This document shows positions 20,144 to 29,835 of a DNA stretch of 30,000 bases, piece by piece. The notes under the pieces were generated by a model, which saw only the letters and a program-made list of their open reading frames with translations, ran no database searches and had not been told where the DNA came from. The position numbers and the translations under genes are program-made. The DNA is from Cristatella mucedo. Taxonomy: Eukaryota; Bryozoa; Phylactolaemata; Cristatellidae. The DNA is taken from contig WPIO01000041.1 of assembly GCA_009760855.2 (NCBI GenBank), positions 2,115,001 through 2,145,000 of the forward strand, written 5' to 3'. Each line of letters opens with the position of its first letter. Position 1 is the first letter of the stretch.

Positions 20144-20465
20144 AGATACTGTATAGATGTGTATATGTATATATAGATGTGTATATGTATCTCGATCGAT
20201 CGAGAGATACTGCATATATATATATATATAGATATATATATATATATATATGTATATGTATCTCGATCGATCGAGAGATACTGTATAGATGTGTATATAT
20301 ATATATATAAATGTGTATATGTATCTCGATCGATCAAGAGATACTGTATAGATGTGTATATGTATATATAAATGTGTATATGTATCTCGATCGATCAAGA
20401 GATACTGTATAGATGTATATATGTGTATATAGGTGTGTATATGTATCTCGATCGATCGAGAGAGG
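20144..20465. repeat. Tandem array, 61-71 bp dyad-symmetric unit
   Basis: Five units beginning AGATACTG at 20144, 20205, 20276, 20339 and 20400. Each unit runs GAGATACTGTATAGATG, a TA/TG-rich centre, then GTATCTCGATCGATC. GAGATAC at one end pairs with GTATCTC at the other. The junctions GTATCTCGATCGATC plus GAGAGATAC are themselves nearly palindromic. A partial unit start is at 20121. Length differences come from the TA-rich centre. Confidence 0.9.
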
Positions 20466-20505
20466 CTTCAAGAGTGGACGCCATGTCTGCAGCACAGGCT
20501 GCAGC

Positions 20506-20524
20506 CTGAGCTGCAGCAGCTCAG
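20506..20524. repeat. 19-bp palindrome
   Basis: CTGAGCTGC-A-GCAGCTCAG, perfect around a single central base, in a CTGCAG-rich stretch next to the tandem array. Confidence 0.7.
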
Positions 20525-20551
20525 AGTGAGGAGCCTGGAACTACTAAGATG

Positions 20552-21090
20552 GTGAATGTAATGTAATGTATCTTCGCCTGTAACTCCACAAAGCCAAAAA
20601 GACTATGTGGGTGTTACGCAGGACAGTTTTGCATAGCGCACTCACAGCCTAAGCGGCTTTCGGTACGCATTCGGTGGCCAACAGACTTCGTCTCAAGCAA
20701 CAAAGATAAAGTAGGAAGTATAGCAGAGTCAGGAGAGCAGTTGAGGTAGTGAGTAGCATAGAAGCAGCAGCTCAGGACCACTGAAAAGGATAAATCCTAG
20801 TTAGCAGCAGGAGAGTAGTTGTCGTTGCGTAAGAATTATGGAAGCGAGTTCCACAGTGTAGGACCTGCAGAGCTAAAGCTTCTGTCGCCAACTGTCTTTA
20901 AGCGGAGGAATGGAACAGCTAATTTATTGTCCACACAGGACCTGAGGGCGCGAACAGACTGAAACTGATGCAGCAGTTCAGCTAGGTACGAAGGAGCTAA
21001 GCCGTGGCGGGCCTTGTGGGTCAGCGTAAGAACTTTGCTCTGTATCCGTTGATCGACCGGCAGCCATCATAGCTCTGGCTGCAAGCGTGA
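20552..21090 (-). mobile_element. LINE-B 3' end (copy B1)
   Basis: Minus strand. A tail with repeated TACAT (GTAATGTAATGTATC on plus) is followed by about 230 bp of 3' UTR. The C-terminal coding remnant has equivalents of RIQSKVLTLTHKARHGLAPS, LAELLHQF, LRSC, NKLAVPFLRLKTVGDRSF and WNSLP. It is similar in plan to LINE-A but clearly a different family. It breaks off near 21090. Confidence 0.78.
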
Positions 21091-21251
21091 CAGGCGATTG
21101 CATCGTCGGCAAAGTTGCTGGCCTCACGCCCTTAAAAGAGAGAATGCTGGGCACCACTATCGTCAAGCTTGTTTGGGCAGTGACAGGATGAGTACATAGC
21201 ACCGCTATGTTGCAGCCCAGTGGGTTCTCAGAGTATTTACCTCCTCTGGCT

Positions 21252-21252
<1 letters not shown>
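21091..21252. other. Spacer
   Basis: Short unassigned stretch between the LINE-B break and the GA tract. Confidence 0.3.

Positions 21253-21348
<96 letters not shown>
21253..21348. repeat. GA microsatellite
   Basis: Pure (GA)n on the plus strand ending GGGAGAGAGC. Confidence 0.95.
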
Positions 21349-21349
<1 letters not shown>

Positions 21350-21611
21350 CAAGCAAAACAGCCGACGTCCTTGCTCCTTACTCTCGTGGGGCAATTAAGT
21401 TTCTTAACGGGCCACCGAGCCCATTATTATCTACTTTAGAAAGCCTTCGTACTAATCGCCCGAGACAGTGACAATGAAGCTTATCAGAGGTGAGAGTCTT
21501 TGTACGTGGCTGTGACAGGAGAAGCTCGTATACACGAACTCGGCTGCGAATACATGTAAAGATAAGCCAGAAAGGGCGAGAAAGCATACTGAGTTGGGTT
21601 TTTCTGGTTTG
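21349..21611. other. Spacer, no feature recognised
   Basis: No repeat or gene signal. Confidence 0.3.
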
Positions 21612-21800
21612 TCATGTTAATAGTAATAGGTCATTTGTAAAGCGTCCTAAGAGAACTTCATCTCTACCCTGGCGTTTCACAATTCTCTGCAAGAGAACCA
21701 GTTCCCAAAGGTTAGCGTAAGGAATGCACGATATTAAGCATGCAAAAGCAAATAAAAAAATATTGTGTTTAGGCCAGCATTCAAAAGGAAGCATAGGAAG
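21612..21800 (-). mobile_element. LINE-A-type 3' UTR end (copy A5)
   Basis: Plus-strand text TTTGTAAAGCGTCCTAAGAG, AACTTCATCTCTACCCTGGC and GTTTCACAATT is the reverse complement of the L2-type hairpin tail. It is followed by a diverged 3' UTR. Coding part absent. Confidence 0.65.
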
Positions 21801-21919
21801 ATATTCTCAGGCACCGCTTAGTAAGACCAATGACCAGTAACATACACCTTTTAGATGCAATGAATTCTTTAGACACGAGACTTGATTGCAGGGAGGACGG
21901 GAGATAGCAACGTATCTCT
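21801..21919. other. Spacer
   Basis: No recognised feature. Confidence 0.3.
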
Positions 21920-22130
21920 AATTTAATTTAATGTATCTCAATCTGTAATCCAGAAAGTCGTAGGAACTATGTGTATGTTAGACTGAGGAGTTGTCTATAG
22001 CAAAATTAAAGCATAAGCGGCTTTTGGTACGCATGCTGTAGCCAACCGATTTAATCTCACGAAACGCAGAAAAAGTGAGAAGCAAAGCTGCGTAAGGAGG
22101 GCAGTCGAGGAAGTGAGTAGCGTTTGGACT
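21920..22130 (-). mobile_element. LINE-B 3' UTR (copy B2)
   Basis: Aligns with 20560-20760: shared GCATAAGCGGCTTTTGGTAC and GCAGTCGAGGAAGTGAGTAG, ending in a TTTAATTTAATGTATC tail. It stops abruptly at about 22130 where LINE-A sequence of the other strand begins. Confidence 0.7.
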
Positions 22131-22225
22131 TTCTTAGACTGGGATACTACATCTAAATTGGTCCATGCATCTGTGACATCCCGTCTCGCCTTCTGTAACT
22201 CACTGCTTACTGGTCTACTGTTCAG
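22131..22225 (+). mobile_element. LINE-A internal fragment (copy A6)
   Basis: Plus-strand codons equivalent to LDWDTTSKLVHASVTSRL and CNSLLTGL, closely matching the LDKDTTSKLVHAFVTSRLDF segment of copy A3. About 95 bp with no tail: a deletion remnant or recombination product. Confidence 0.7.
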
Positions 22226-22737
22226 ATCATTGTTCGGTCTCGTTTACCGTTCCTCCTCCGTTGTGCGCACCGGATAGCGTCGAGTTTGTCCAGCGACGCA
22301 ACTTACTAAAGCATCGACCAAGACAAATATTTGAAATCTTTATGTGAGGTAGGTCTTCTTGGTCTGCATTCAGACTCGACCGACAGACAGCCTCGGTACC
22401 CTCACTGATGCATGACTGAGCATGACACTTAAGAGTGCTCTTAACGAGCATGCTTCCGTACACTCTGTCAGTGAACAGAGTCGTGGAGAGTCCTTTGAAT
22501 TTACGAAAACATTCAAAAGATGTGCCTCGTTAAGCGCAGGCTTTGACGCCGTTGAAAGGAGTCTGGGCCTGACGGAGATCTAGCCGATTTCAAAGGCCTC
22601 CTTCGAGTCTACACCGGGAGAATTAGAAAAGGTCACAGCTTCTTTTTCACTCAAAAACTGGAGTCCTGCCGGTCGGACCCAAAACAGATTAGAAGACGGT
22701 AAACAATTTGCTGGCCAATGCTGAGAGGCCTCGTTCC
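22226..22737. other. Spacer, possibly further LINE debris
   Basis: Directly follows the LINE-A fragment but I cannot align it. No gene recognised. Confidence 0.3.
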
Positions 22738-22923
22738 CAAAATAAATACAAAACAAATACTAGCTGATTTGACGGCTTCTTTTGTGTAGCGACAGAAAAG
22801 TCTTGACGGCTATTGCCACCGCTTGCCGTAGAAATAAAGAATTGCCCACCATAGAATTGAACCCGCGACCTCGGGACCAAGGTCGTGAAAAGCAACCGCC
22901 TTACCTAATGTGCCATCACGCTC
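22738..22923 (-). mobile_element. SINE-1 copy, full length
   Basis: Minus strand: head GGTGAGCGTGATGGCACATT with AGGTAAGGCGG, arm CTTGGTCCCGAGG, a decayed B box (GGTTCAATTCT), stem ATTTCTAC/GTGGCAAT, end AAATCAGCTAGTATTTG with an A/T-rich tail. Pair 3 of the stem is T:A instead of C:G. Confidence 0.8.
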
Positions 22924-23120
22924 ACCAAGATACTAACATCGCGGCTCCCCAGATATTAACGGCTCGGCCGAAGGTTGTCAGGTTTCTTCACTAAAGAAAT
23001 TGTGCACATTCGTGCCTCCATAAAACTTCCCCCCGACTAAAGCAATTGCTGAATCAAAACCTGTGACCTTCCTTAAAGATTTTCCAAGGTTTCTCAATGC
23101 GATGTGGTGATAAGTAAAAA
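22924..23120. other. Spacer or unrecognised 5' part of LINE-B copy
   Basis: Lies between SINE-1 and the first recognisable LINE-B codons. No feature of its own. Confidence 0.3.
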
Positions 23121-24434
23121 GAGCTCGTCTCTTGAAGACCCTATACCATCCTCTCTGCGGTCTTAACTGGCAGACCAACTTTGCCCAACCAGTAACCAAG
23201 AATATTAATACTTTCTTGAAAAAGGGGCCGTACCCAAGTCCTTCAAATCGGCCATCGTAAGTCCCATACTTAAAAAAGATTGGATTAGATAAAGATGTCC
23301 TTGCAACTATCACCCAGCTTATTTTCCTCCTTTTTGTCAAAGATTTTGACACAATTGTCGCTAAGTATGTGGCGGCACACGTTGAAAAGATTGAAATCTC
23401 AAAAGAATTTCTATCGGGTTCAAGTGGCAGCACTCCACTGAAACTGCTCTCAACCGTGTAACCAATGACACACTATGCAGCAACGATAAAGGAAATGTCA
23501 CTGCCCTAGACACTGCTAGATCTATCAGCTGCCTTTAACATCGTTCATCACGATACCCTACGTGAATAATTGAGAACAACGATCGGTCTAGCAGACGAGG
23601 CACTGGCGTAGTTTAAATCGTACTTGTCCGATCGTGTTCAATCCGTGTCGTGTGGAGGTCAGGACTCTTCCATTGGACCAGTCGCAGGTAAAGTCCCTCA
23701 AGAGTATGTCCTTGGTCCTATACTGTCGGGATCGGCTGCAGCGACTGACAAACTGAATTTTTGCCTCCCAGACATTCGATCTTGGATGCCGGCGAATTCC
23801 TTGGACTAAACGACGATAAAACGGAGCTGCCGTTCACACGACACCCCAAGCGTGTGGCCGGACTAGCAGGCTTTGCTCTTTATAGGTGATGCGTTGTTGT
23901 GCGACCATCACCATGTGCTCGGAATTTAGGTGTCGTCTTCCGCAGCTGCCTAAATTGTGAAAGCTTCATTAAAAAGATTGCTTCCACAGCTAGCGATTAC
24001 GTCCGATACCTATCTAAGATTAAGAACTGTCTTCACGGTGGCCTGAAAAAATTTAACTAGCTCCTTGGGTCTGTCTCGGCTAGATTATTGGAATTCCCTT
24101 TTGGCTGGGCTACCCAAAAAAGTCAAGAGGCCACTGAAGCTGGCTATGAATATGGCTGCAAGGCTAGCTTGCAAATCCAAGAGGTTTGGCTTCGCGTCTC
24201 CTATGCTAAAAGAGCTATACTGGCTGCCGGTCGGTCAATGGATACAGAGCAAAGGTCTTACACTGACCCACAGGGCCCACCATGGCTTGGCTCCTCCACA
24301 CCTAGCTGAACTGCTGCACCAGTTTCAGCCTCCTCATTCCCTCAGGTCCTCTATGAGCAATAAGTTAGCTGTTCCATTCCTATGCTTGAAGTCCGTTGGC
24401 GATAGAAGCTTTAGATTTGATCACGTTTTCTTTA
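23121..24434 (+). pseudogene. LINE-B reverse transcriptase, broken
   Basis: Recognisable in order, in changing frames: SLEDPIPSSL (pre-RT motif, about 23130), FKSAIVSPILKK (about 23240), LDLSAAFNIVHHDTLRE then a stop (from 23515), FKSYLSDRVQSVSCGGQDSS (about 23610), GKVPQEYVLGPIL (23687-23725), RSWMPANSLDLNDDKTELP (about 23775), ARNLGVVF, FIKKIASTASDYVRYLSKIK, and from 24065 RLDYWNSLLAGLPKK, ELYWLPVGQWIQSK and VGDRSF. This is the order of L2/CR1-type ORF2 proteins. About 45 codons between GPIL and the SWM region, which normally include the catalytic YADD box, are missing, so it cannot be active. Endonuclease domain not found. Confidence 0.85.
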
Positions 24435-24515
24435 CAGCTTATGTAAAGTGCTGACAAGAGAATAAATTATGCATGGGCGCTATAAAATAAATGTATTATT
24501 ATTATTATTGTTATT
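23121..24515 (+). mobile_element. LINE-B copy B3 with decayed RT and L2-type tail
   Basis: Longest LINE remnant in the window. It covers the part just before the reverse transcriptase domain, most of that domain, the C-terminal region, and a tail GGGCGCTATAAAATAAATG followed by (ATT)n at about 24486-24513. Several stops and frameshifts show it is long dead. Its tail differs from that of copies B1 and B2. The coding part is described separately. Confidence 0.85.
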
Positions 24516-24800
24516 AGCATGAAAGTAGTCGTTTAGGACCGCTGGAAAGCTTGTACCACAGCTGGCAGCTGCAGAGAAGACGTTTCATTATAATTCTGGA
24601 AGTGTGTTCCACAGTCTAGGACCTGAAGAACAAAGCTTCTGTCGCCAATGGCTTTTAATCGTAAGAATAGAATCGCCTTTTTATTGACCATAGAGAGCCC
24701 GAGGGTACGAGGATGCTGAAACTGGTGCAGCAGTTCAGCAAGATAAGACCGAGCCTATCCACAATGGGCCTTGTGGGTCAGAATAATAGGATCACCTGCC
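24516..24800 (-). mobile_element. LINE-B C-terminal fragment (copy B4)
   Basis: Aligns with 20740-21035 of copy B1: shared GTTCCACAGTCTAGGACCTG, CTTCTGTCGCCAA, CTGGTGCAGCAGTTCAGC and GGGCCTTGTGGGTCAG. It lies tail-to-tail with copy B3, so the two form an inverted pair with only a few bases between them. Confidence 0.78.
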
Positions 24801-25214
24801 TCGATTCGATATGTGTGACACACAGGTAGAGTCGATTTTGCTTAAAAGAATCTGCTTGGGCCGGCAAATAGGCATTCTTATATGCAGAGTATTCCGGTAT
24901 GCGGAGTGAGACTAATATTGCTTAAAATCTGGTATGCAGAACAGCTGTAAGCAAAGAATTTCCCATATTCCTATACGTGTCGACTGTGTCTAGTCCAATT
25001 TTATGTATCTGTCGCCTGCCTCAGCCCAAGGCATGCAGCAGCAAGTGTCATTACTTGTGACTCGAAGCTGGCTCACAAGACTTACCTGCTGTGCCAACCA
25101 CGACAATGACAGCACCTCAGTTCGAAATAATGCCATGGCAAGCAGGTGGGAAGCAGGTGAACCCACTGCACCACGATCTTATCGCCTGTGCTCCACTGCC
25201 ACCCTGAGGCTTGA
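24801..25214. other. Spacer, no feature recognised
   Basis: No repeat family or gene signal seen. Confidence 0.3.
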
Positions 25215-25360
25215 GGTCCAGGAGTGAAGGTGCTTGCCTTTAACATCTGAGGTCAAGCATTTGAGGACCGAGGTCGTGGGCTCGAGCCCAGTGGCACATA
25301 CGAAGCGCCTGGATAGAGAATAAGTTCTTATGGGACGCTATACAAATGAACTATACATAA
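25215..25360 (+). mobile_element. SINE-2 copy
   Basis: Head decayed (CAGGAGTGAAGGTGCTTGCC). Arm GAGGTC occurs twice, B box GGGCTCGAGCCCA is intact, and the tail reads AAGCGCCTGGATAGAGAATA then GGGACGCTATACAAATG. Followed by an (AAAT)n tract that probably grew from its tail. Confidence 0.82.
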
Positions 25361-25382
25361 ATAAATAAATAAAAAATGAAAA

Positions 25383-25433
<51 letters not shown>

Positions 25434-25452
25434 ATATATATATATATATATG
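25361..25452. repeat. (AAAT)n then (TA)n microsatellite
   Basis: About 17 AAAT units with one interruption, then a short TA run at about 25434-25451. Continuous with the SINE-2 tail. Confidence 0.93.
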
Positions 25453-25510
25453 TAAACCCTGTTTGCAGCCGATTGGAAACTTCATTGCAAAGACACACCG
25501 TGCCACGGCA

Positions 25511-26175
25511 CTAGCTGCAACAAGAAGTGTTAGTAAGGCCGAAGGCAGCAGGCCAACAATGCAGCAAGGCGGTAAGAGCGACAGCACGGTAAAAGCGTGA
25601 ATGAGCAGCTGCTACCACAGCTGTGACGGCTGCCATAGCTGTGATTGCAGCAGCAGCAGCAGCTGCAGCCGCGATGAATGCCGGATAAAGATAGAAGTGA
25701 AGAGCATGGAGGACGCCCTCTAGGGGTGGGTGTAGGCCTCTGTTGGGTGGCCTCAGAGCACTCGGCCTCTCAATGTCCGGGGCAAGCAAGTGCTTGGACA
25801 ACAGCACCGGTGGTGGCTGATTGATTTGTACGATACCCTCGTTCCACTTCAGCGGCGCGCCACGTAGCTTGCACGACTGTCCACCGAGCATGCTGCTTAG
25901 ACGATGCTATTCTGCCATTATGCTCTGCCATTTGCAAAAACGCAGGTTGTCGGTCGGCTGTGGCAGCGATGGCAGCGAAGCGGACCGGGAAACTGTGCCA
26001 CAGAGGACGTTGCTTAGCACGTGTGCATGCACGTGTGCTGTCCTAAAAGTGTCGCCAGATGCGTCGCCAACGAACACACTCTTCAATGCTTCGGACATGC
26101 AAAGAACAATACATTGACGGCAATCCTTGGCTGATGAGACTGCTGCTAGGACAATGGATCCACGATGTCATCATA
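25511..26175 (-). pseudogene. Unassigned 220-codon frame with one stop
   Basis: On the minus strand one frame stays open from about 26175 to 25511 except for a single TAG at about 25907-25909. The upstream part includes MSEALKSVFVGDASGDTF and NLRFCKWQSIMAE; after the stop come GAPLKWNEGIVQINQPPPVL and an Ala-rich run from GCA/GCT triplets at 25645-25675. I recognise no family. Composition is not strongly GC-rich, so the low stop density is mildly notable. It could be a dead gene piece, a pair of exons with the stop in an intron, or chance. Confidence 0.25.
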
Positions 26176-26821
26176 CGGAGACAGCTGAGGTGCCGACTGA
26201 CCTACGGTTCTACCGTCAGCTCGTCTGCAGCTCACTCGAGCCGTCTGCCGATCTGCACAATGTTCTTCCCGCCTCGAATTACTCTGCTTCCTTGCTACCC
26301 ATCCATTACCGTAGCCCACTGAAGGGTCCGTCGGAGTGTAACACATTAGCCGAGAGCGGTCGGAGTGCATTTGACACCGGCAGCTCATGCGAAGCTAGGT
26401 AGCATTCAGCAGCCATGCAGGCGAGAGAGGCTGATCGCTGCACGATAAATTTAAGATGAAACGCCGCTGCAGATGAGCTGCAGCATGCTTTCAGTGCTCT
26501 CCGGCTCGTCATTGAGCTCAGACTCGGAGGGTGACCTAGGTTCTCCGGCTACTGTGTCTTGGAGGCAAACGAGATCGCTAAGACGAGAAGGGGCTTCAAC
26601 TAGAGCCAGTCTTCCAATTTCATTTCAGTTTGAGTGCGAGTTTGACTTGAGAAGAGCAGGAAAAAATAAATTCTGGATGTCTGCTGGTAGACGATGATAA
26701 GTAGAACGGATCAGGTAGTGGATCAATGGCTGGAGCCGAAAGCCAAGCATCAACCGGAAGTGCCACAACAATCTAGGGGTCATTCTCGATGCCAGCCGTA
26801 CCCGATAGGAATCAGAGGCGT
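26176..26821. other. Spacer, no feature recognised
   Basis: No repeat family match. Short overlapping frames only. Confidence 0.3.
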
Positions 26822-26962
26822 ACACGACCTCGGTCCCGAAGTCGTGGATTCGAATCCTGCAGTGGGCGATCCTTTATTGCCACTGCAAGCGGTGGGGATG
26901 GCCGTAAAGTCTCTTCTGTCGTTATACAAAAGAGGGTTTTAAATCAGCTAGTAAATAAAATC
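26822..26962 (+). mobile_element. SINE-1 copy, 5'-truncated
   Basis: Starts in the variable-arm region (ACGACCTCGGTCCCGAAGTC), B box GGATTCGAATCC at 26846-26857, stem ATTGCCAC/GTGGGGAT with one mismatch, end AAATCAGCTAGTAAATAAAA. A box missing. Confidence 0.8.
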
Positions 26963-27607
26963 ATTATACATCTCTAGGACAAAGAAAATAAAATAAATTT
27001 CTTTTGGTTGCCAAATGTAACTGCATGAGTTCGAAATATATATCTTCCACACTCTCGGAGCAAAAGAAAGGCAGGCGTACTTGTTTTGCAACGCCTGTCT
27101 ATCTATGAACAGAAGTCAGATTAGTTTCCTGGGAAACTGCCGGTGCCTTTACCATAGCAGCTTGCAGCCATTACTAGGAAGCCTTGTCTGTAAACAGGAA
27201 GTCTTTGGAATTACTTGGAGTCCCCACATTTGGGTGAGATATGCAAAGCAGCGAGATGCAACTCTTACAAACACGGGCTTCTTCTAATCTGGTACTCTGA
27301 CCTCGGCTCCTTCAGGCACGTACGCTGACCTTTTAACATCGGCTTCTTCTGGCCTGGTGCTGACCTGCTGACCTAAGCTCTTTTTGAACTTGCATTTTGG
27401 TTGCAGTAAGTCTCAGTGGCCAGAGTCAGCACTGCCTGGTACTGAAAGACTCAAAAAACAAACATGTCTATTGGTTTGAATATACGAGCAGCCAGTGCAC
27501 CGATAGCCTATGTACACCAATATTTAGGACATCCATCATTACAACAAGTGACTGTATGGGGGGTCCGGCTAATAGGACTGGGACCCAAAGTCTTTGTATT
27601 AGATACA
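26963..27607. other. Spacer, no feature recognised
   Basis: No repeat or gene signal that I can support. Confidence 0.3.
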
Positions 27608-27755
27608 AAAATAAATAAAATTCATTTGTATAGCGCCCTAAGAGAACTTAATCTCTATTCAGGCGCTTCACATGTGCCTCGGGGTTCGAGCCCAAGACCT
27701 CAGCCAGACTTTGGTCGGGACGAGCAGCTTAACCACTGGGCCAAACCAGCTCGGT
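27608..27755 (-). mobile_element. SINE-2 copy, full length
   Basis: Minus strand: CCGAGCTGGTTTGGCCCAGT head, TTAAGCTGCTCG, B box GGGCTCGAACCCC, tail GAAGCGCCTGAATAGAGATT then AGGGCGCTATACAAATG. The closest relative in the window is the copy at 4007. Confidence 0.85.
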
Positions 27756-28289
27756 GATTAGATGCTAGAGAGACATCATGAGTGCTATAATCAGAGTAGA
27801 TAGTATGCCAAACGTCCTTTGCTTATTGCTAACTACTGACCAAGTTTGAGACATGTTCAACTTGCAGAGATGCTAACTTTAATAAGGAGTTAAGAAGTTT
27901 CCTTACGCAATAGGCTCAGACCTATAAAATACCTCGGATATAAAGCGTTTAACCGCTCGTCTGGACTTCTGGACACGGCTGCTGTATTTCACCTCATCAC
28001 TGTACATAAGCAGCTTTAAATTAGAATGCAATTTAGTGCGAATGCTATGATTTGATCTGGATTATATCCCTAAACTTTGGGCACTTTGATTAAGGACTTG
28101 AACTCACTGAATGAGAGTTTGAAAGGGCGGGGGGGGGGGGGGCTGCACAATGCAGCAGGGTGGAGTAGGAAAGGCTATTCACCTAGCTTGCAGATCTAAT
28201 TAGGCTGAAGCTGCCATTTTAAGTCAGTAGGAACTTCTATGCTCTAACTGCTGTGCTTCTTTCGGATACCACGTGCCCTCAGTGCCTTC
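27756..28289. other. Spacer with G-run
   Basis: A run of 14 G lies at 28129-28142. Otherwise no feature. Confidence 0.35.
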
Positions 28290-28460
28290 AGTTCGCAGGC
28301 TCCAAGAGCCTGGAACTAACTCCCGACTGACGTCAAGACATCCCCTGACTCGATATTTAAAAAGAGAAGCTACAAGCCCACCAGCTACTCATAGCATTTG
28401 CTTCAAGCGTGTGCATTATCACTCTCATGCTTATTTATGCACAGGCTCTGCAGCTAATGC
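28290..28460 (+). mobile_element. LINE-A C-terminal relic (copy A7)
   Basis: Codons PGTNSRLTSRHPLTRYLKRE fit the WNSLPTxxRxxPxLTxFKRxLKT end of LINE-A proteins. The sequence after it, with CATGCTTATTTATGC, may be 3' UTR. No hairpin tail follows. Diverged. Confidence 0.45.
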
Positions 28461-29269
28461 GAACGAAAGTCCTGAGGCAGCAAGCAAGGCAATTGAGTTT
28501 AGCCACATTGATGCAAGTCCTCATGCAGATGCCTGCTAAAAATACCAGCGCAGCTGGCGCCTCAAAGCACTGCTTGCCGAGTCGCAGCAGTTTCAGTAGT
28601 AGTTGCTGCACCGGTACACACCACTGGCTTGCCCAAGGCAGAAGAGCACGGCAGCGATCAAGGTCAAGATTCCCAAACCCTGGTGGTGGTATGTGTCGAC
28701 ATGGTTGGTTGGTTGCTGCAGAGCAGTCTATTCGTGAGCGATGGGAGATAGGTGGGCCACATCTGCAAGAACCAGCCACAGCTTACTACTCACTTGAATG
28801 TCCCAAGAACGACTGACCGACCATCTCTGCCGATGTCCAGCTCACAGGGTTTCCTAAATCATAAATTATGACATATCTGGTTCCTAATGCGTACATTTCA
28901 GGAAGTGATTATGATCTCAAGCACAAATAGAAATTGGACTATTTCAGCAGGCCTGTATTTCACTGCCCTTTCCCTCAAGCTAAGGCCAAGACCATCCATC
29001 CTCTGGCAGCACAATAGCAGAAACCTAACACAACCACCCATAGATGTCTACGGTCGGTATTGCCACCTCATTAGGCTCTAATATAAATCACAACCTAGGG
29101 TCTTCGGATACTTATGTCACAACAGCTGCTGAAACTTTCTTCATTTGCATCAGCTACAGCTGCCGCAAAGTAAAGGTCAGCAGAGTCAACAAACTCTTAA
29201 AAACTTAAACTTAATCTTAAAACTTTAAATAGCGAGAGTGCTATCAGCACCATTTGCAGTGGACAATGA
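28461..29269. other. Spacer, no gene recognised
   Basis: About 800 bp. A 135-codon plus frame (28409-28816) and a 114-codon minus frame overlap; neither is recognised. No repeat match. Confidence 0.3.
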
Positions 29270-29396
29270 AATAAATAAATACAAATATAATTCATTTGTA
29301 TAGCACCCTTAGGTAACTTAATCTCTATTTATGCGCTTCACATATGCCACGGGGTTCGAGTCCACGACCTCGGCAAGACCCTTGGTTGGGGCGATA
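29270..29396 (-). mobile_element. SINE-2 copy, head-truncated
   Basis: Minus strand: arm with CCAAGGGTCTTGCCGAGGTC, B box GGACTCGAACCCC, tail GAAGCGCATAAATAGAGATT then AGGGTGCTATACAAATG. An A box is not visible; sequence diverges after GCCCCAACC. Confidence 0.75.
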
Positions 29397-29499
29397 CATA
29401 ATTGCCTAGAGATGGACTCAAAACAGCGATCCGGTCGTTAAGTGCATACACACAGCACCGGCTCCGGGCAGCGTTTTGAACTCTCTCGGCTGCTTTCTA

Positions 29500-29835
29500 A
29501 AGCCAGACACGCCTATCGCGGTCGTTGCAATTGCCACAGTGCACCACTTTTGTCACCTTCCTCCACTGGCTTCCTGCCAAGCAGCCTATCGACTTCAAAG
29601 ATCAGCATTTCACCGTTAGTAGGCCCCTCCATTCTCTCTCTGTGTCTTGCCTATCTGTAATGCTTCCTATTCCAATGCCTCCCATCGTAATTATCCAATG
29701 CCTCCCACCACATCGCATCACCTATTCTTCGGACTCTGATCGGTCTGTTGTGCCTCAAACGAACTACAAATCCCCTGGATACCACGCCTTCATTTCCCAT
29801 GCTCTAAATGCCTGGAATTAGCTGCCTGCTGACTT
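29500..29835 (+). mobile_element. LINE-A-like C-terminal fragment (copy A8)
   Basis: Plus strand. Equivalents of LHWLPAKQPIDFK, PLHSLSVSCLSVMLPIP, RITYSSDSDRSVVPQTNYKS and YHAFISHALNAWN, then a stop in place of the next codon. Frames shift near 29590. A variant of the LINE-A C-terminus with a different middle. No 3' UTR or hairpin follows before the window ends. Confidence 0.75.

Noticed and set aside
20144-20465. CRISPR array
   Set aside because: Repeats are contiguous with no unique spacers, units vary in length through TA expansion, and the context is an animal genome.
22978-23433. 151-codon minus-strand protein
   Set aside because: It is the shadow of the decayed LINE-B coding region on the plus strand.
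25625-25675. Poly-alanine tract as evidence of a transcription-factor gene
   Set aside because: Produced by a short GCA/GCT triplet repeat; no DNA-binding domain is nearby.
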